Below, one piece after another: positions 22,691 to 32,997 of a stretch of 64,000 bases of DNA. This DNA comes from Rhinolophus ferrumequinum (taxonomy: Eukaryota > Chordata > Mammalia > Chiroptera > Rhinolophidae): NCBI RefSeq assembly GCF_004115265.2, contig NC_046306.1, forward strand, positions 11,111,324 to 11,175,323, read 5' to 3'. The notes under the pieces are model-generated. The model was not told where the DNA came from, did not search any database, and saw only the letters and a program-made list of their open reading frames with translations. How positions within the stretch are numbered: the stretch's first letter is position 1; each line of letters opens with the position of its first letter. The translations under genes were made by a program, and so were the position numbers.

Positions 22691-22999
22691 CACCTTGGGA
22701 CAATAAACCACAGCAAAAGTCGGGAACAGAAAGTGCGACTTTCCTTTGTGAAGGGAGAGAAGCACCATTGTGCAAGGAGCAGCAGGCAAGTACAGCTGGT
22801 GAAAAGGGACAAAGGGAAGCTGAGGAGCTATAAACTGATCCCCTAAACGCTCTCTGTGGCTCCTTGGGGGTACCTGTACCCTCATTTGAATCCTGCTATT
22901 CTAAATCATGTTCCCACAAGGGGACTTGAACTGAGATATCAGCTCTGCAGATTTTGAACTTGCCGGCCTCCATAATCACGGAGTCAATTCCTTACAATA
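22691..22999. other. unassigned
   Basis: No feature recognised. Confidence 0.4.
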
Positions 23000-23000
23000 A

Positions 23001-23088
23001 GTCTCCCTTCTCTTCCCTTCTCCTCTCCCCCGCCCCTCCCCTCTTCTCCCCCACTCCCTTTCCCTTCTCACTCTCTTTCTCTCCCTCT
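23001..23088. repeat. CT-rich low-complexity tract
   Basis: Polypyrimidine run directly before the tetranucleotide repeat. Confidence 0.9.
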
Positions 23089-23103
23089 AGGTAGGTAGGT
23101 AGG

Positions 23104-23156
<53 letters not shown>

Positions 23157-23171
23157 GATAGATAGATAGAC
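23089..23171. repeat. (AGGT)n(AGAT)n compound microsatellite
   Basis: Four AGGT units followed by about 16 AGAT/GATA units with one TGA interruption. Confidence 0.97.
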
Positions 23172-23224
23172 AGGGAGATATCCATACTATTGGTTCTGTT
23201 TCTTTGGAGAATTCTGACTTAATA

Positions 23225-23395
23225 GATTTTTTTTTTCTTTTTTCTCCCCAGCTTTATTTGGAATGTAATTTACATACAATAAAATTCGCCCATTTTAAGA
23301 GTGCCATTCTATAAGTTGAGGCAATTGTATCCATGTGTGTAACCACCACCACTTTCAATAAAATATGTTTCTCATAGGCATATATTTTTAAAGAT
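23225..23395 (-). mobile_element. L1 3' UTR fragment, antisense
   Basis: 'tttatttggaatgtaattta', 'cataaaattcgcccatttta'-like order with 'gtaaccaccaccactttc'. Confidence 0.7.
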
Positions 23396-23540
23396 TAAAT
23401 AGGGCCATGTATCAATTTAAATTCATTTTGGCCATAAGTGATAGGCAATGCAAAATAACAGAGGCCTAAATAACATAGAGGAAGGCATGAACTATCCTGG
23501 GGACAATTCACAGTGTCTTCCCTGGGAGGGTCAATGTGTT

Positions 23541-23720
23541 ATTTATTTATTTTATTTTTATTATTTTTTTTTTTAGTACATGTGCTACTGAAGCGAGCAC
23601 TATTTTTATTTTTCTTTCAAGGAGGGCTCAGCTCCCAGTGGCCCATGCGGGGCTCGAACCCACAACCTTGGTGTTATTAGCACTATGCTCTAACCAACTG
23701 AGCTAACCGACCACCCCCAG
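23541..23720 (-). mobile_element. bat SINE, antisense
   Basis: T-rich tail first, then 'ccgaccacc' end; B box complement 'ggggctcgaaccc' and A box complement 'ctctaaccaactgagctaac'. Target duplications gagggtcaatgtgtt (23526-23540) and gagggtcgatgtttt (23721-23735). Confidence 0.9.
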
Positions 23721-23735
23721 GAGGGTCGATGTTTT

Positions 23736-24339
23736 AAACACTCAGTCTATCTGCTCCTAAAGCTCATTTTGGCAGTTTTCTCATCTTAGGAGCTTGGATA
23801 TTTAATTGGCTTAGCGTATAATAAATTTTATCAAACTCTAGAGAAGACGTCCTACGATCATCCTGAAAAGCACACTTACAATGTGACAAAATGAGCCCAG
23901 CTATTTTAAGGACGCTTTACTTTGGAACGTCCCACCTCATGTCTTGTAAGAGATTTTGAAATGTACCCATATCCTGAATTAACATAGTTTTTTGTTTTGT
24001 TGTAGAAACTTTTGACACTATTTTTGTAATTTAAATTATTAGATTATTATTCATTGAATTTTCTATGGGCCATGGCTTTTTGGCAATTACCATACATCAC
24101 TTCGCATTCTTGCAAAGTGAGACAATCTAACCGACAAATTGTTTTCCATATATAGGGGCATTTTTTTATGAAGGCTGAATCTCACAATTAATAATCCTGC
24201 TATAAAATTATGTTTTGTAGTCAGAGTAATTTCTATCTTATGTTTTTCTCTTTGTATTTTGGAGTCAATCATTTGCCTTTTGTTTTTTTAAGTCTCAAAC
24301 AGGGTCTGAAAAGTCCGTAGGCTCTCAGAACTGTGCACA
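23736..24339. other. A/T-rich, nothing recognised
   Basis: No named repeat or gene in about 600 bases. Confidence 0.45.
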
Positions 24340-24740
24340 ACTATGTATTAGGAATGCAAATAACAGACAGCCCAACATACAGTGATCTAAACAGAAGAGG
24401 CTCATTTTTAGCCCAAGACCAGAAATCAAGAAGTGGCAGTCCAAAGCTGGTGTAATGACTCAACAAGTCCATTAATGTCTCAGGCTTCCTCTACTTTCTT
24501 GCTCCATCATTTTTAGCACGTTGGTTTTCATCTTCTGGTTGCAAGAGCATCACATCCTGCAGGCATCACATCCGTGTTCCAGACAAGAGCAATGGTGAAG
24601 GAAGAAAGGCCTTGCTGGTTGCCTGTGTCCCTATTCATTTTGGGGAAGGGGACCAAAATCTTCTCCAGGACCCCCTATGCAGCCTTCCCCTTATATAGCC
24701 ACCCCTAGCTTCAAGGGGGAAGGGGCTGGAAAATCTCATG
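24340..24740 (-). mobile_element. old LTR-like repeat (recurrent family)
   Basis: 'tgcaaataacagacagccca' to 'cttccccttatatagccacc'; same family as 4953 and 29985. Confidence 0.35.
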
Positions 24741-25004
24741 TATAGCCTTCTGGCTTCTAGGTAAGAGAGAAGAGTTTTAAGAGTGGATGAGGAGACAGCC
24801 CACTAGTGGCTGCCAAAGAACCTTAGGAGTGAGGGCATAAAACAACCTGAAAGGCTAAGTTCAGTGCCAGAAAGGTGATTGCTGCTTCTGTAACTAATGA
24901 GCAACTTGCTCATATTCAAAATTTGAGCCTCGAAAAAAATGGTTTCTGAAACTAAAATACCCCATAGCTTTCTATTGTATACTTAAACATTAATATTCTA
25001 ACTC
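24741..25004. other. unassigned
   Basis: No feature recognised. Confidence 0.4.
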
Positions 25005-25170
25005 GGTGGTTCTCAAACTTACGTGTACATCAGCATCACCTGGATACCTTGTTAAAACACAGACTGCTGGGCCCACCCAGTAGATCAGAGTGGGGCCTGA
25101 GAATTTGCATTTCGAACAAATTCCCAGGGGCTGCTACTGATCTTAGAACCACATTCGGAAAACCACCAGT
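25005..25170 (+). mobile_element. MER20 (hAT-Charlie)
   Basis: 'ggtggttctcaaacttacgt', 'cagcatcacctggatacctt', 'cctgagaatttgcatttcga'. Short open frames over it are not genes. Confidence 0.9.
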
Positions 25171-25514
25171 CTTGCCAATCTCTTATTTTAATAGACATTT
25201 TCAATCTTTTCTTTCTTCTACCAGAGCTGTGAATCATAACTTTGTCATGGAGAAAAGTGGGGGAAGGGTGTTGCAGGAAGAAGGAACAATATGGATAAAG
25301 GGCCCACCGGGGACAACTGTTGATTTTGCGTGCCGGCAGCCATTTTCCCTCTTCAGGTAACAGTACATTGGTTTCCATTTGGGGAAGTCCCTGTATGTAG
25401 TGCTTGAGTTTAAGGTGGGGTAGATTCTTCCTCTGGTGCTGGTGGGGAGGGTGGGAGACACGAGACCAGGATTGACTAATCAGTGTGTCCTACCCAATCC
25501 TACCTACGGTGATT
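25171..25514. other. unassigned
   Basis: No named repeat. Overlapping frames on both strands begin inside MER20. Confidence 0.4.
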
Positions 25515-25855
25515 AGTTCAGGGGTGGTCATGTGACCTCAGCTGATGCACTGAGGGTTAACCACAGGACCTTTGGAACTGGGAGGAAGTGAGAGAACTCC
25601 TTCCACGAGGGTAGCTAATTAGGATGCAAGCTGAGGGATGGCTTCCCATCCCTTTGGGGAAGACTGAGAATGAAGATAATAAATATAGCAGAGACTAAAG
25701 GCAACCAATGGAGACTACAGCCGTCCACTCCTGAAGCCAGCTTTCTCTGACACTTTCCTGTTGTACAAGCCAGCCAATACACACTCTTTTAGGCTTAAGC
25801 CAGTTTGAATTGCGTTTCTGTCTCTTGTAACTGAGAGAGTTCTGACTAACCCAAA
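25515..25855 (+). mobile_element. old LTR-like repeat (recurrent family, sense)
   Basis: 'ctgatgcactgagggttaac', then the closing 'cttaagccagtttgaattgc', 'gtttctgtctcttgtaactg', 'gttctgactaac', which are reverse complements of the opening of the 29985 copy. Confidence 0.5.
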
Positions 25856-25859
25856 ACAA

Positions 25860-26066
25860 GACAGGAAAGGGCTTGGTGCAACTTTGAGGAAGTGAAAGAA
25901 GGCATAGAGACCAAGCGGAGAGCAGCACAAGATGAGCAGCTAAGGGCCAGGTCACAGAGGGCTCGGAAGCCACAATAAGTATTTTGAATTTTTAACTCAG
26001 TGAACCGTGAAGCCACTGGATGGTCTGAAGCACAAGAGTCGCATGAAAATGGCTTCGTCAGGGACA
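25860..26066 (-). mobile_element. L2 fragment, antisense
   Basis: 'gccaggtcacagagggctcg', 'taagtattttgaatttttaa', 'gaagccactggatggtctga' is antisense L2. Confidence 0.7.
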
Positions 26067-26424
26067 TAGGCCATGAAAATATGTGGTTATTAGCTTCCCG
26101 AAACCAACAAATATTTCAGGTTATCACGTGTTGACTTGAATGAAATTCTGCTGTTAAGGGCACTGGCTCCTGGGACTCGTGTCCAAACTCCTGCAGTGAG
26201 CTCTTTGGTTATGAGCCATCAAAAAGAAGGCAGAATAATACAAAAGTATTCCAGGGATAATAGCCACAAGAATAAACTGATCCATTCTTTTAAAAAAAAC
26301 AAGAAGGAACCGTGTGTGTGTGTGTGCGCACATTGATTGTATTGTCTAGAAGGAATTCCCCAAACCAATAACAGTGATTGCAATAGAGGAGTGGGCTTTC
26401 TTCTTCACACACTTTTACAACAAG
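26067..26424. other. unassigned
   Basis: A short GT run at 26311-26327; nothing else recognised. Confidence 0.4.
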
Positions 26425-26438
26425 CATGTATAACTTTT

Positions 26439-26563
26439 CTCTCTCTCTCTTTTTTTTCTTTTTTAAGGAGGGCGCAGTTCAAAGTGGCCCATGAAGGGAT
26501 TGAACCGGCAACCTTGGTGTTAGTAGGAACATGCGCTAACCAACTGAGCTAACCAGCCACCCA
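26439..26563 (-). mobile_element. bat SINE, antisense, short
   Basis: 'ggcgcagttcaaagtggccc', 'ggattgaaccggcaacctt', 'ctaaccaactgagctaacca'. Perfect 14-base target duplications catgtataactttt at 26425-26438 and 26564-26577. Confidence 0.93.
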
Positions 26564-26704
26564 CATGTATAACTTTTAAAATAAATAAAGAACAAATATT
26601 CTAACTGTTGGGAGATAATTGTGTCCTTATCTATGAAAAATTTTAAATGCATACCCTTTTCCTTTTAACCAGCATTTCCACAGTGGGGGTTCTCTCTTGT
26701 GGAA

Positions 26705-26931
26705 CAGGGGTTAGCAAACTTTCTCTGTAAAGGGGCCAGATCGTAAACATTTTAGGCTTTGTGTGCCATCCAGTCTCTGTCTCAGTGACTCAGCTCTGCT
26801 AAGGCAGTGGGAAAGCAGGTAGAGACATTATGTAAATGAATGAGTTTGGCTGTGTTCCAACAAAACTTTATTTACAAAAACAGGTGCTGGACTGGATTTG
26901 GTCTGTGGAACATGGTTTGCTGATACCTGCC
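26705..26931 (+). mobile_element. ancient hAT-type element, complete short form
   Basis: 'caggggttagcaaactttct', 'aacattttaggctttgtgtg', 'ctttatttacaaaaacaggt', 'atggtttgctgatacctg'; imperfect terminal inverted repeats. Same family as 8642. Confidence 0.8.
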
Positions 26932-26934
26932 ACA

Positions 26935-27195
26935 GAAAAGAGAACATATAAGAATATAAGTGGCAGGATATTTATTGATTACAGAATTGTTTGAAGAAAA
27001 AAAAGAAAAAGACCTGATATAACACAAACATCCATCCATTAGTGGAATGGCTGTTTACTACGTTTATACTATGGAATTAGAAGCAAATATTAAAAAGAAA
27101 CAATTCATCCTGTTGACGAGGATGAATGTCACAAGGCATTAAGTGAATAAAGAGATTTGCAGAACAACACAAACAATATGTATAGTAGCTTTTCA
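26935..27195 (+). mobile_element. L1 3' fragment, sense
   Basis: 'acatccatccattagtggaa', 'actatggaattagaagcaaa' follows diverged sense L1 3' sequence. Confidence 0.6.
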
Positions 27196-27485
27196 CTAAC
27201 AAGTGGGCAGCAAGTAATTTTGCAGGGATTCACCTAGTCCCTCCCCTGAGCTTGGCCATGTGACTTGCTTTGGCCAATGGAATGTTAGCAAATCTCCTGT
27301 GAGCAGAGCCTTCTCTGTGCTGGCACAGATTGACTTGGCCTCTGGAGCTCCTCTGGATGCTTTGAAAAGAACATGTCCCAAGTAGCCACTTGTGGAGCAG
27401 ACCCAGGCCAGTGCACCTGCAGCCTGAAGCAGAACTGCACAGCTGAGCCCAGACCCAGGGGCATGAGAATAAAGGCTCATTATTG

Positions 27486-27785
27486 GGATTTCTGGTTAAG
27501 ACGGCGGGGGAGGTAAATGCTGTGCTTGCCTCTTGTCACGACCACATCAAAATTACAACTGGGGTAGCCAGTTAGATCAGGTGGTTAGAGTGTGGCCCCT
27601 GCATGGGCCACTATGAGCTGTGCCCTCCTTAAAAAAAAAAATAAATAAAAGACAACTAAACTACAGAACGACCATCACTGAGAACCACTTGAAGTCTAGT
27701 CGAACGGAAGTCATATAACTAAAGACATACAGAAGAAGCCACATAACTATGTGCTAATCTGCTCACCAGTCAGAAACAAACAAGC
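27486..27785 (+). mobile_element. L1 5' end inserted without a 3' end
   Basis: Starts 'ggatttctggttaagacggc', passes 'gaccacatcaaaattacaac' and 'gaacgaccatcactgagaac' (L1 5' UTR) and stops at 'cagtcagaaacaaacaag'. Identical 17-base target duplications ataaaggctcattattg at 27469-27485 and 27786-27802. No ORF1, ORF2 or 3' UTR. A SINE sits inside at 27561-27651. Confidence 0.8.
27561..27651 (+). mobile_element. bat SINE, very short, inside the L1 5' fragment
   Basis: 'gtagccagttagatcaggtg', 'gcatgggccactatgagctg', A-rich tail; short duplication acaact (27555-27560, 27652-27657). Confidence 0.75.
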
Positions 27786-27845
27786 ATAAAGGCTCATTAT
27801 TGTAAGATTTTGAGGTCACTTCTTATTCGGCATTAAGGTTACAGT

Positions 27846-28329
27846 ATGGTTGATGGACACCTTTTGTTTTTGCCATTACAGCATCTATTCACTCTTATCC
27901 TCATTACACACCCCAACTTTCCATTAAGGAACCACCTCTTTCCCCTCTCAATCCATGTGGCTCACATGGGGCAGCTGAACTGTCTGGGCTAAAGTGGCAC
28001 ATGAGCCAGCGGTGTGTTTGAGCTGGCTCAAACAGACTTGCAAGATTCAATGGTGTAAACCAGTTGACATCATCTTGGTAACTTGAATTGGCCAGGATGG
28101 GAGTATTTGCACCACAGAAATTGGCAAACATTGCAAATCAAAATTTTTATTTTCCCGAAAAGCCAGTTGTTAGACACTTATCAACACAGTACTGCACTCA
28201 GTGACTCAGGTCTGATTAATCAGAGGGCTATAGCTTCCCGGCCATATACAGCAGGACTGGACATGTAAGTGGAGTTAAGCCACGAGCATCAGTTCAGGTA
28301 TTAGAAAAGAGGCATTCTGTTCTACTGGG
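27846..28329. other. non-coding, nothing recognised
   Basis: No named repeat or gene. Confidence 0.45.
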
Positions 28330-28535
28330 GTTCCTGGACAGGAAGGGTTAAGCCTGGAGCTGCCAGGAGCCACCTGTAGAGAGTAAAGCCAACACAGTGT
28401 AAGAACTAAAAGCTGGTGAGAGCCCAAGTCCTGTTGGCAGTATTTGAGGTCCTTGATCCAGCACTGCCTGAAAACAGAATTTCCCCTGTACTCCCAGTTC
28501 TACGAGCCAATATATTCTCTTTGTGACCGACGCTC
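28330..28535 (+). mobile_element. old LTR-like repeat (recurrent family, sense)
   Basis: 'gagctgccaggagccacctg', 'taaagccaacacagtgtaag', 'gagccaatatattctctttg' in family order. Confidence 0.35.
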
Positions 28536-28817
28536 TTCGGGCCCCGCCCAAGTCCCCTTGGCCTGCCTCTGAGGTCAGCTACAACTTTGGTGGACAGAGC
28601 TGGCAAATCCTGAGCCTCCCATCTCACCAACCTGGTGTCTTAGCCTGAGGGTCTCCAGCACAGGCTCCAGGGCAGCCCAGAAAAAGTGCCAGCGACTCGA
28701 TACCACCAGGGCTCATCTTCAACCAACGGGATATAGGAGTCAGTGGATAAGTACCCCAGCTTCTCAGTGCCCTGAAGAGATGATTCTGAGAAGGGGTTTT
28801 TCTTTTCCTATCTGCAT
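28536..28817. other. unassigned
   Basis: No feature recognised. Confidence 0.4.
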
Positions 28818-28833
28818 CAAAAAAAGGAATGCA

Positions 28834-28870
28834 AGACTAACAATTGTCACCCCAATAAATTAAAAAAAAA
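28834..28870 (+). mobile_element. ultra-short L1 insertion
   Basis: Only 'agactaacaattgtcacccc' plus 'aataaatta' and an A run: the last bases of a bat L1. Flanked by aaaaaggaatgca at 28821-28833 and 28871-28883, identical. Confidence 0.7.
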
Positions 28871-28883
28871 AAAAAGGAATGCA

Positions 28884-29417
28884 GGGAACCCATGCATCAC
28901 GCCCCATCTTCTGTAGTTCGAGGTTTTTTCAGACGGGATGAGGCTCTCTAATCCAAATGCATGCCTGGTTTTAAGGCTCAGATCTTAGTGAAATTAAGCT
29001 TTTGTGTCCCACAAAATTGTGGTGCAGCATGCAAGAAACATCCAACCTGGGGAGGATACTCTGTTTGTGGTTGACCTGCCCAGGAAGAAATTCAGGCTGA
29101 AAATAGCAAACTAAAGTTAGCGGAGCTTTCTGCCTCGGGGCCGCCTTCAGGAACATCCTGTCCAAAGGAAAGGATATTTAAGGAGAAAGGAAGCAACTCG
29201 AGTTCCACTCAGCCAAGTAACAGAGGAAGAACATCTCAAACACAAAGTACGGTTCTGGTCTGTGTTCCAAAGAGAGAGCAGATGGGACAAATAACCATGA
29301 AATACTGACTGTATGTTTCCATTCTGTGTATCATTCTCTTCTTTAACCTTCCTCTTAGGTTTTTAATTTTTCTTCTGCTTCTTTTCTCACCTTTCATTTA
29401 TACTTTAAAGTACGTCT
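28884..29417. other. non-coding, nothing recognised
   Basis: About 530 bases, unassigned. Confidence 0.45.
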
Positions 29418-29520
29418 TATCATCCCCCTTTACTGAAACTAAGTCTCAGGATTAAGCCACTTGACCCCAACTAAGCAGTGGCAGAGCTGGGATTTGAACC
29501 TGAGCTCCCTTTTCTCCAGG
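29418..29520 (-). mobile_element. MIR fragment
   Basis: 'agcagtggcagagctgggat', 'tttgaacctgagctcc': antisense MIR. A second MIR piece lies at 29705-29760 ('cccattttacagatgggaag'). Confidence 0.75.
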
Positions 29521-29984
29521 TTGACAAATATATAGCAGGTGATCGATAAATAGTATGTGTAAATAAGTGAAGAAAGCTCCAGTTTAAAGGAAGGGAATCT
29601 AAATCAATGAAGATTCTTGACCACATGAAATTCACCTCAACTCCCATCTACAGCAAAAAGTAGTAATAACAAGACAGGAATATTTAACCCAGCAACATTG
29701 AGAATCTAGGACTGTATTTATACCCATTTTACAGATGGGAAGACTGAAATTCAGAAAAGTTCATCCGCTCCTCATTCTATAGGCATGGCACTATTTGGTC
29801 TTCCTCATGACTCTACACCTTGAGCCTGATCTATATAGTTTATGCAAAGTTCCTTCCAATTCTTTAATCTGTGTCTAGCTCTTTTTTCCACACTTCACTA
29901 ACATACTCTCTCTTCTCATCCACCTTCAAGACGTAAACTGGAAATCCAAGGAATATAAAGGCATGTTTAGTTAGGACCCTTTCA
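29521..29984. other. unassigned except a MIR piece
   Basis: Nothing beyond the MIR-like 29705-29760. Confidence 0.4.
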
Positions 29985-30400
29985 GTTGCAAATAACAGAA
30001 ACGCAGTTCAAACTGGCTTAAGCATAAAAGAGGGGTTTTGGCCAATCCCTGGGTAGTCAGATGAAGGACTGAGTTCAAGTATAGCTGGATCCAGGAGATC
30101 AGACAATGTCATTAGGAATCTGGCTTGGACAGATTCTTGGACCCGATTTCCTCTGTTTTGACTTCACACTCAGAGAGACTTCCTTTCTCCTCTTGGGGAC
30201 CCCTTGGAGCTCCAGGTTTATAATCAGTTTGGTAACCACTGCGAAGGGGAACTCAGCGCTAATGGCTCCAGCAAAAGCCCCAGGCTGAACCTCAGTGGCT
30301 CTGATAGGCTTCATTTTGGTCATGGGCTCATCTCTTCAACTAACCACTGAGGTCAGGATGACAGAATATTCTGATTGACCATCACTGCAGTTCTCTTTCC
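29985..30400 (-). mobile_element. old LTR-like repeat (recurrent family), best copy
   Basis: 'cctttcagttgcaaataaca', 'cagttcaaactggcttaagc', 'tagctggatccaggagatca', 'ggtcatgggctcatctcttc'. Near full-length copy of the family seen at 4953, 24340, 45805 and 47290. Confidence 0.5.
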
Positions 30401-30614
30401 TGGTGCAAGTGATAAGCTTTTGAGTGCAAATTCCACCCCTTCTCCTCTGCTCTATTTGCCATGGTTATAAAGAATACCTATAAAATATGAAGTCAAATCC
30501 ATCTTACAGTGACAACTATACAGCAGTTATGTCTTCATTTGGGCAGGGACAGGGTGGGGACACAGAAAAATGGAAATATACAATAGGGAGGTGGACTGTG
30601 GGTGCTGTTAAATG
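30401..30614. other. unassigned
   Basis: No feature recognised. Confidence 0.4.
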
Positions 30615-30832
30615 TTAACTGTTGGGGTCTGCCTAGTGGTTATGAGCAAACACCTCAAGATAGACACACCCATTAACAATCAACCAGCCTAACTTAACTT
30701 CTCTGAGCATCAGTCTCCTCCGTAAATTGGGGTTTTCACTCCTGCTTCTCATCGTGAGGTTTAAATGAGATGGTATATGGCAAGCTCTCAGGAGAGAACC
30801 TGGCACGTAATAAGTGGTCAATAATATTTTGG
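30615..30832 (+). mobile_element. MIR
   Basis: 'taacttctctgagcatcagt', 'atgagatggtatatggcaag', 'gaacctggcacgtaataagt'. Nearly full-length. Confidence 0.8.
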
Positions 30833-30834
30833 CT

Positions 30835-31505
30835 TTACATTTTTCCTATTTAATTGTTTTAATAGAAAATGCATCTATAAGGTTCAAAAAGCAAAACGAT
30901 ATAAAAAGGAATACATTGAGACAACTGACGTCCACTCATCCCTGTCCACCCAGCTCCTCCCTTTCCCTCTACCCCTGGTAAACACTTCGGTTAGTTTCTT
31001 GTGCATACTTCCTGTATTTCTTTAAGCAAATGTAAATATTTAGCCCCCTTATACAAAAGGTGGCATCCGGTATGAATTTTTTCTGCACCTTGCGTTTCTC
31101 ATCTAACAATATATCCTGGAGATCATTCCCTGTCAGTAAAAATAGAGTTTCCTTTTTCTTTATCACTACATACTATTCCATGTGTGGCTATGTCATTCTT
31201 ATAGATGGAAACTTTGGTTTTTTTCCACTCTCACAATGACCAATAATGCAGTAATGAAAACCTTTGCACTCTTTTGTATGTGTGCAGGTGTATCTGTAAG
31301 ATAAATATCTGAAAGTGGAATTGCTTGGTCAAAGGGAAAAATGCCATTGTACTTTTGACACATGGTGGTAAATTATCCCCATAAAAGTTGTCTCATTTTG
31401 TACTAGCAATGTACCCAGTATCTGTTTCCCTACAGCCTCACCAATACAGCTTGTCTGAAAGATGGTTATTGCCTTGGTTATTGTTGTTGCAATGTTATTT
31501 GTGCA
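30835..31505 (-). mobile_element. L1ME-type fragment, antisense
   Basis: 'aaggttcaaaaagcaaaacg', 'agtttcttgtgcatacttcc', 'gaaagtggaattgcttggtc', 'actagcaatgtacccagtat'. Confidence 0.75.
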
Positions 31506-32300
31506 AAACCCCCCTTATTATTTTTTTTGATATATTTTGTCTATAGATATATATCATCTCCAACTTAATTTAAGAAGGCACCTTAGAACAAGAACCATCT
31601 GAAACGAAAAAGAAGCAATCAGAGAACAAGAAATGGTTCTCGGAAATTAAAAATGTAAAGTTACTGGAAAACATTTTTACATCCATAAATATGCTGGAAA
31701 ATAAAATAAATATGGTCAAAGACCAAATTAGTGTTTAGGAATATCAGAGCAAGGAAATACTTCACAATATGGAGCTAAAATTTTTGAGCAAAAAGTGCTT
31801 TAGACCTATATTGCCATATCAGACAAGCATAATTCTAACAAAAATGAATTCAAGATGTACGCCAGGAAAATGAAAATAAAACCAAAATAAGCAGAAGTCT
31901 TGGTATGCAAGAGATGGTGGAATTAACCTAAGAAGGCATGGCATATGGGCAGCAGGCTCAGGAAGACATCAAAACAAGAACTTAGAATATGAAGTCAACA
32001 GGCTCTATCAAAAATGCCATAAAGGAGGAAGGAGATTTTTTTTTTCCACACAGATTATATTATTAAAGATCTAGAATGTTCTAAAAGCAAAAGGAAAAAG
32101 AAATGCATCTCTTCTGTCAACAAGTTTAGTATCCTGTTAGTGAAGGCGGAATAAACACTCACAGTGGGAATTTAGTGCCTAGAATTGGTTACACAGGTGA
32201 TGGAAGATTTGAAAAGCCAACAGGAGAACAAGAGGCAGCCAGGGATTAGCGACAACAGTAAACAATACTGTGCCGATAAGTGCTCTAGACTGGCTCTTGG
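31506..32300. other. about 800 bp, A-rich, unassigned
   Basis: Lysine/glutamate-rich composition with 'aaaaatgaattcaagatgta' could be degraded L1/HAL1 ORF1, but no frame holds. No firm call. Confidence 0.35.
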
Positions 32301-32410
32301 AAAGAAACCTTGATTCGTCGTGTTTTCCAGTTGTGGGGTGTAAATACTCCTACCATGGCCAGTTTCAAGCTACCTAAAATTTACTCCAAGGATAACACCA
32401 TTGTTTATAT
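32301..32410 (+). mobile_element. old repeat related to 19870-19960
   Basis: Shares 'gtgtaaatactcctaccatg' and 'tttcaagctacct' with the earlier copy. Name unknown. Confidence 0.35.
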
Positions 32411-32909
32411 TTATTTATTATATTTTAGTTCTAAATATTGTGGATTTTGGACTACAGTCAGTTTGACTAATTTAATATGCTGCGTGTCATACATTCTTCT
32501 CATTTTGAAAATGTGTTTATGATAGATGACCGAGACCACCATTACATGCTTTCAAATAAATATTTTCTTTATGACCCAAAATTAAACAACCAAAAAATTC
32601 CGGCTACCAACATGAAGTCACTGAGCATGGAGCTGGGAAAATATGTGTGAAATCAGTTTCTGTGCGCTGGTCCATGCCAATGCCAGCTCCAACACATCAT
32701 TGGTAGAAAGGTGCCACTACACTTTGGGACAAAGGCAGAGAATGTTACTGGAGCCCTGGGACCAGGACATGTGAAGGAAGATGGGACCAAAGAGGAAGTT
32801 TCATTTCTCTTTCTGTTGGTCCAATCACATGGTTATTCTACAGACAAAAATATTTACATAATATTATGATAGATGCTGTTTATTCAAATTTTAGAATCAA
32901 TAACCCTCA
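32411..32909. other. non-coding, nothing recognised
   Basis: Unassigned. Confidence 0.4.
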
Positions 32910-32997
32910 GAAAATAATCTTTTTAAGCACCCTACTATGTGTCCGGCAGGCAACTATTCTAGGTACAAAGAATACAGAAGTGAACAGAATAAAGTCA
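32910..32997 (-). mobile_element. L2 fragment, antisense
   Basis: 'taagcaccctactatgtgtc', 'ctaggtacaaagaatacaga'. Confidence 0.65.

Larger units (their letters stand above)
27220..27845 (+). mobile_element. old LTR-like repeat, split by an L1 fragment
   Basis: 'cttggccatgtgacttgctt', 'tggccaatggaatgttagca' to '...aataaaggctcattattg', continuing after the insertion with 'taagattttgaggtcacttc'. Resembles MaLR-class solo LTRs; subfamily unknown. Confidence 0.5.

Noticed and set aside
23089-23171. CRISPR-like regular repeat
   Set aside because: A simple AGAT microsatellite; eukaryotic genome.
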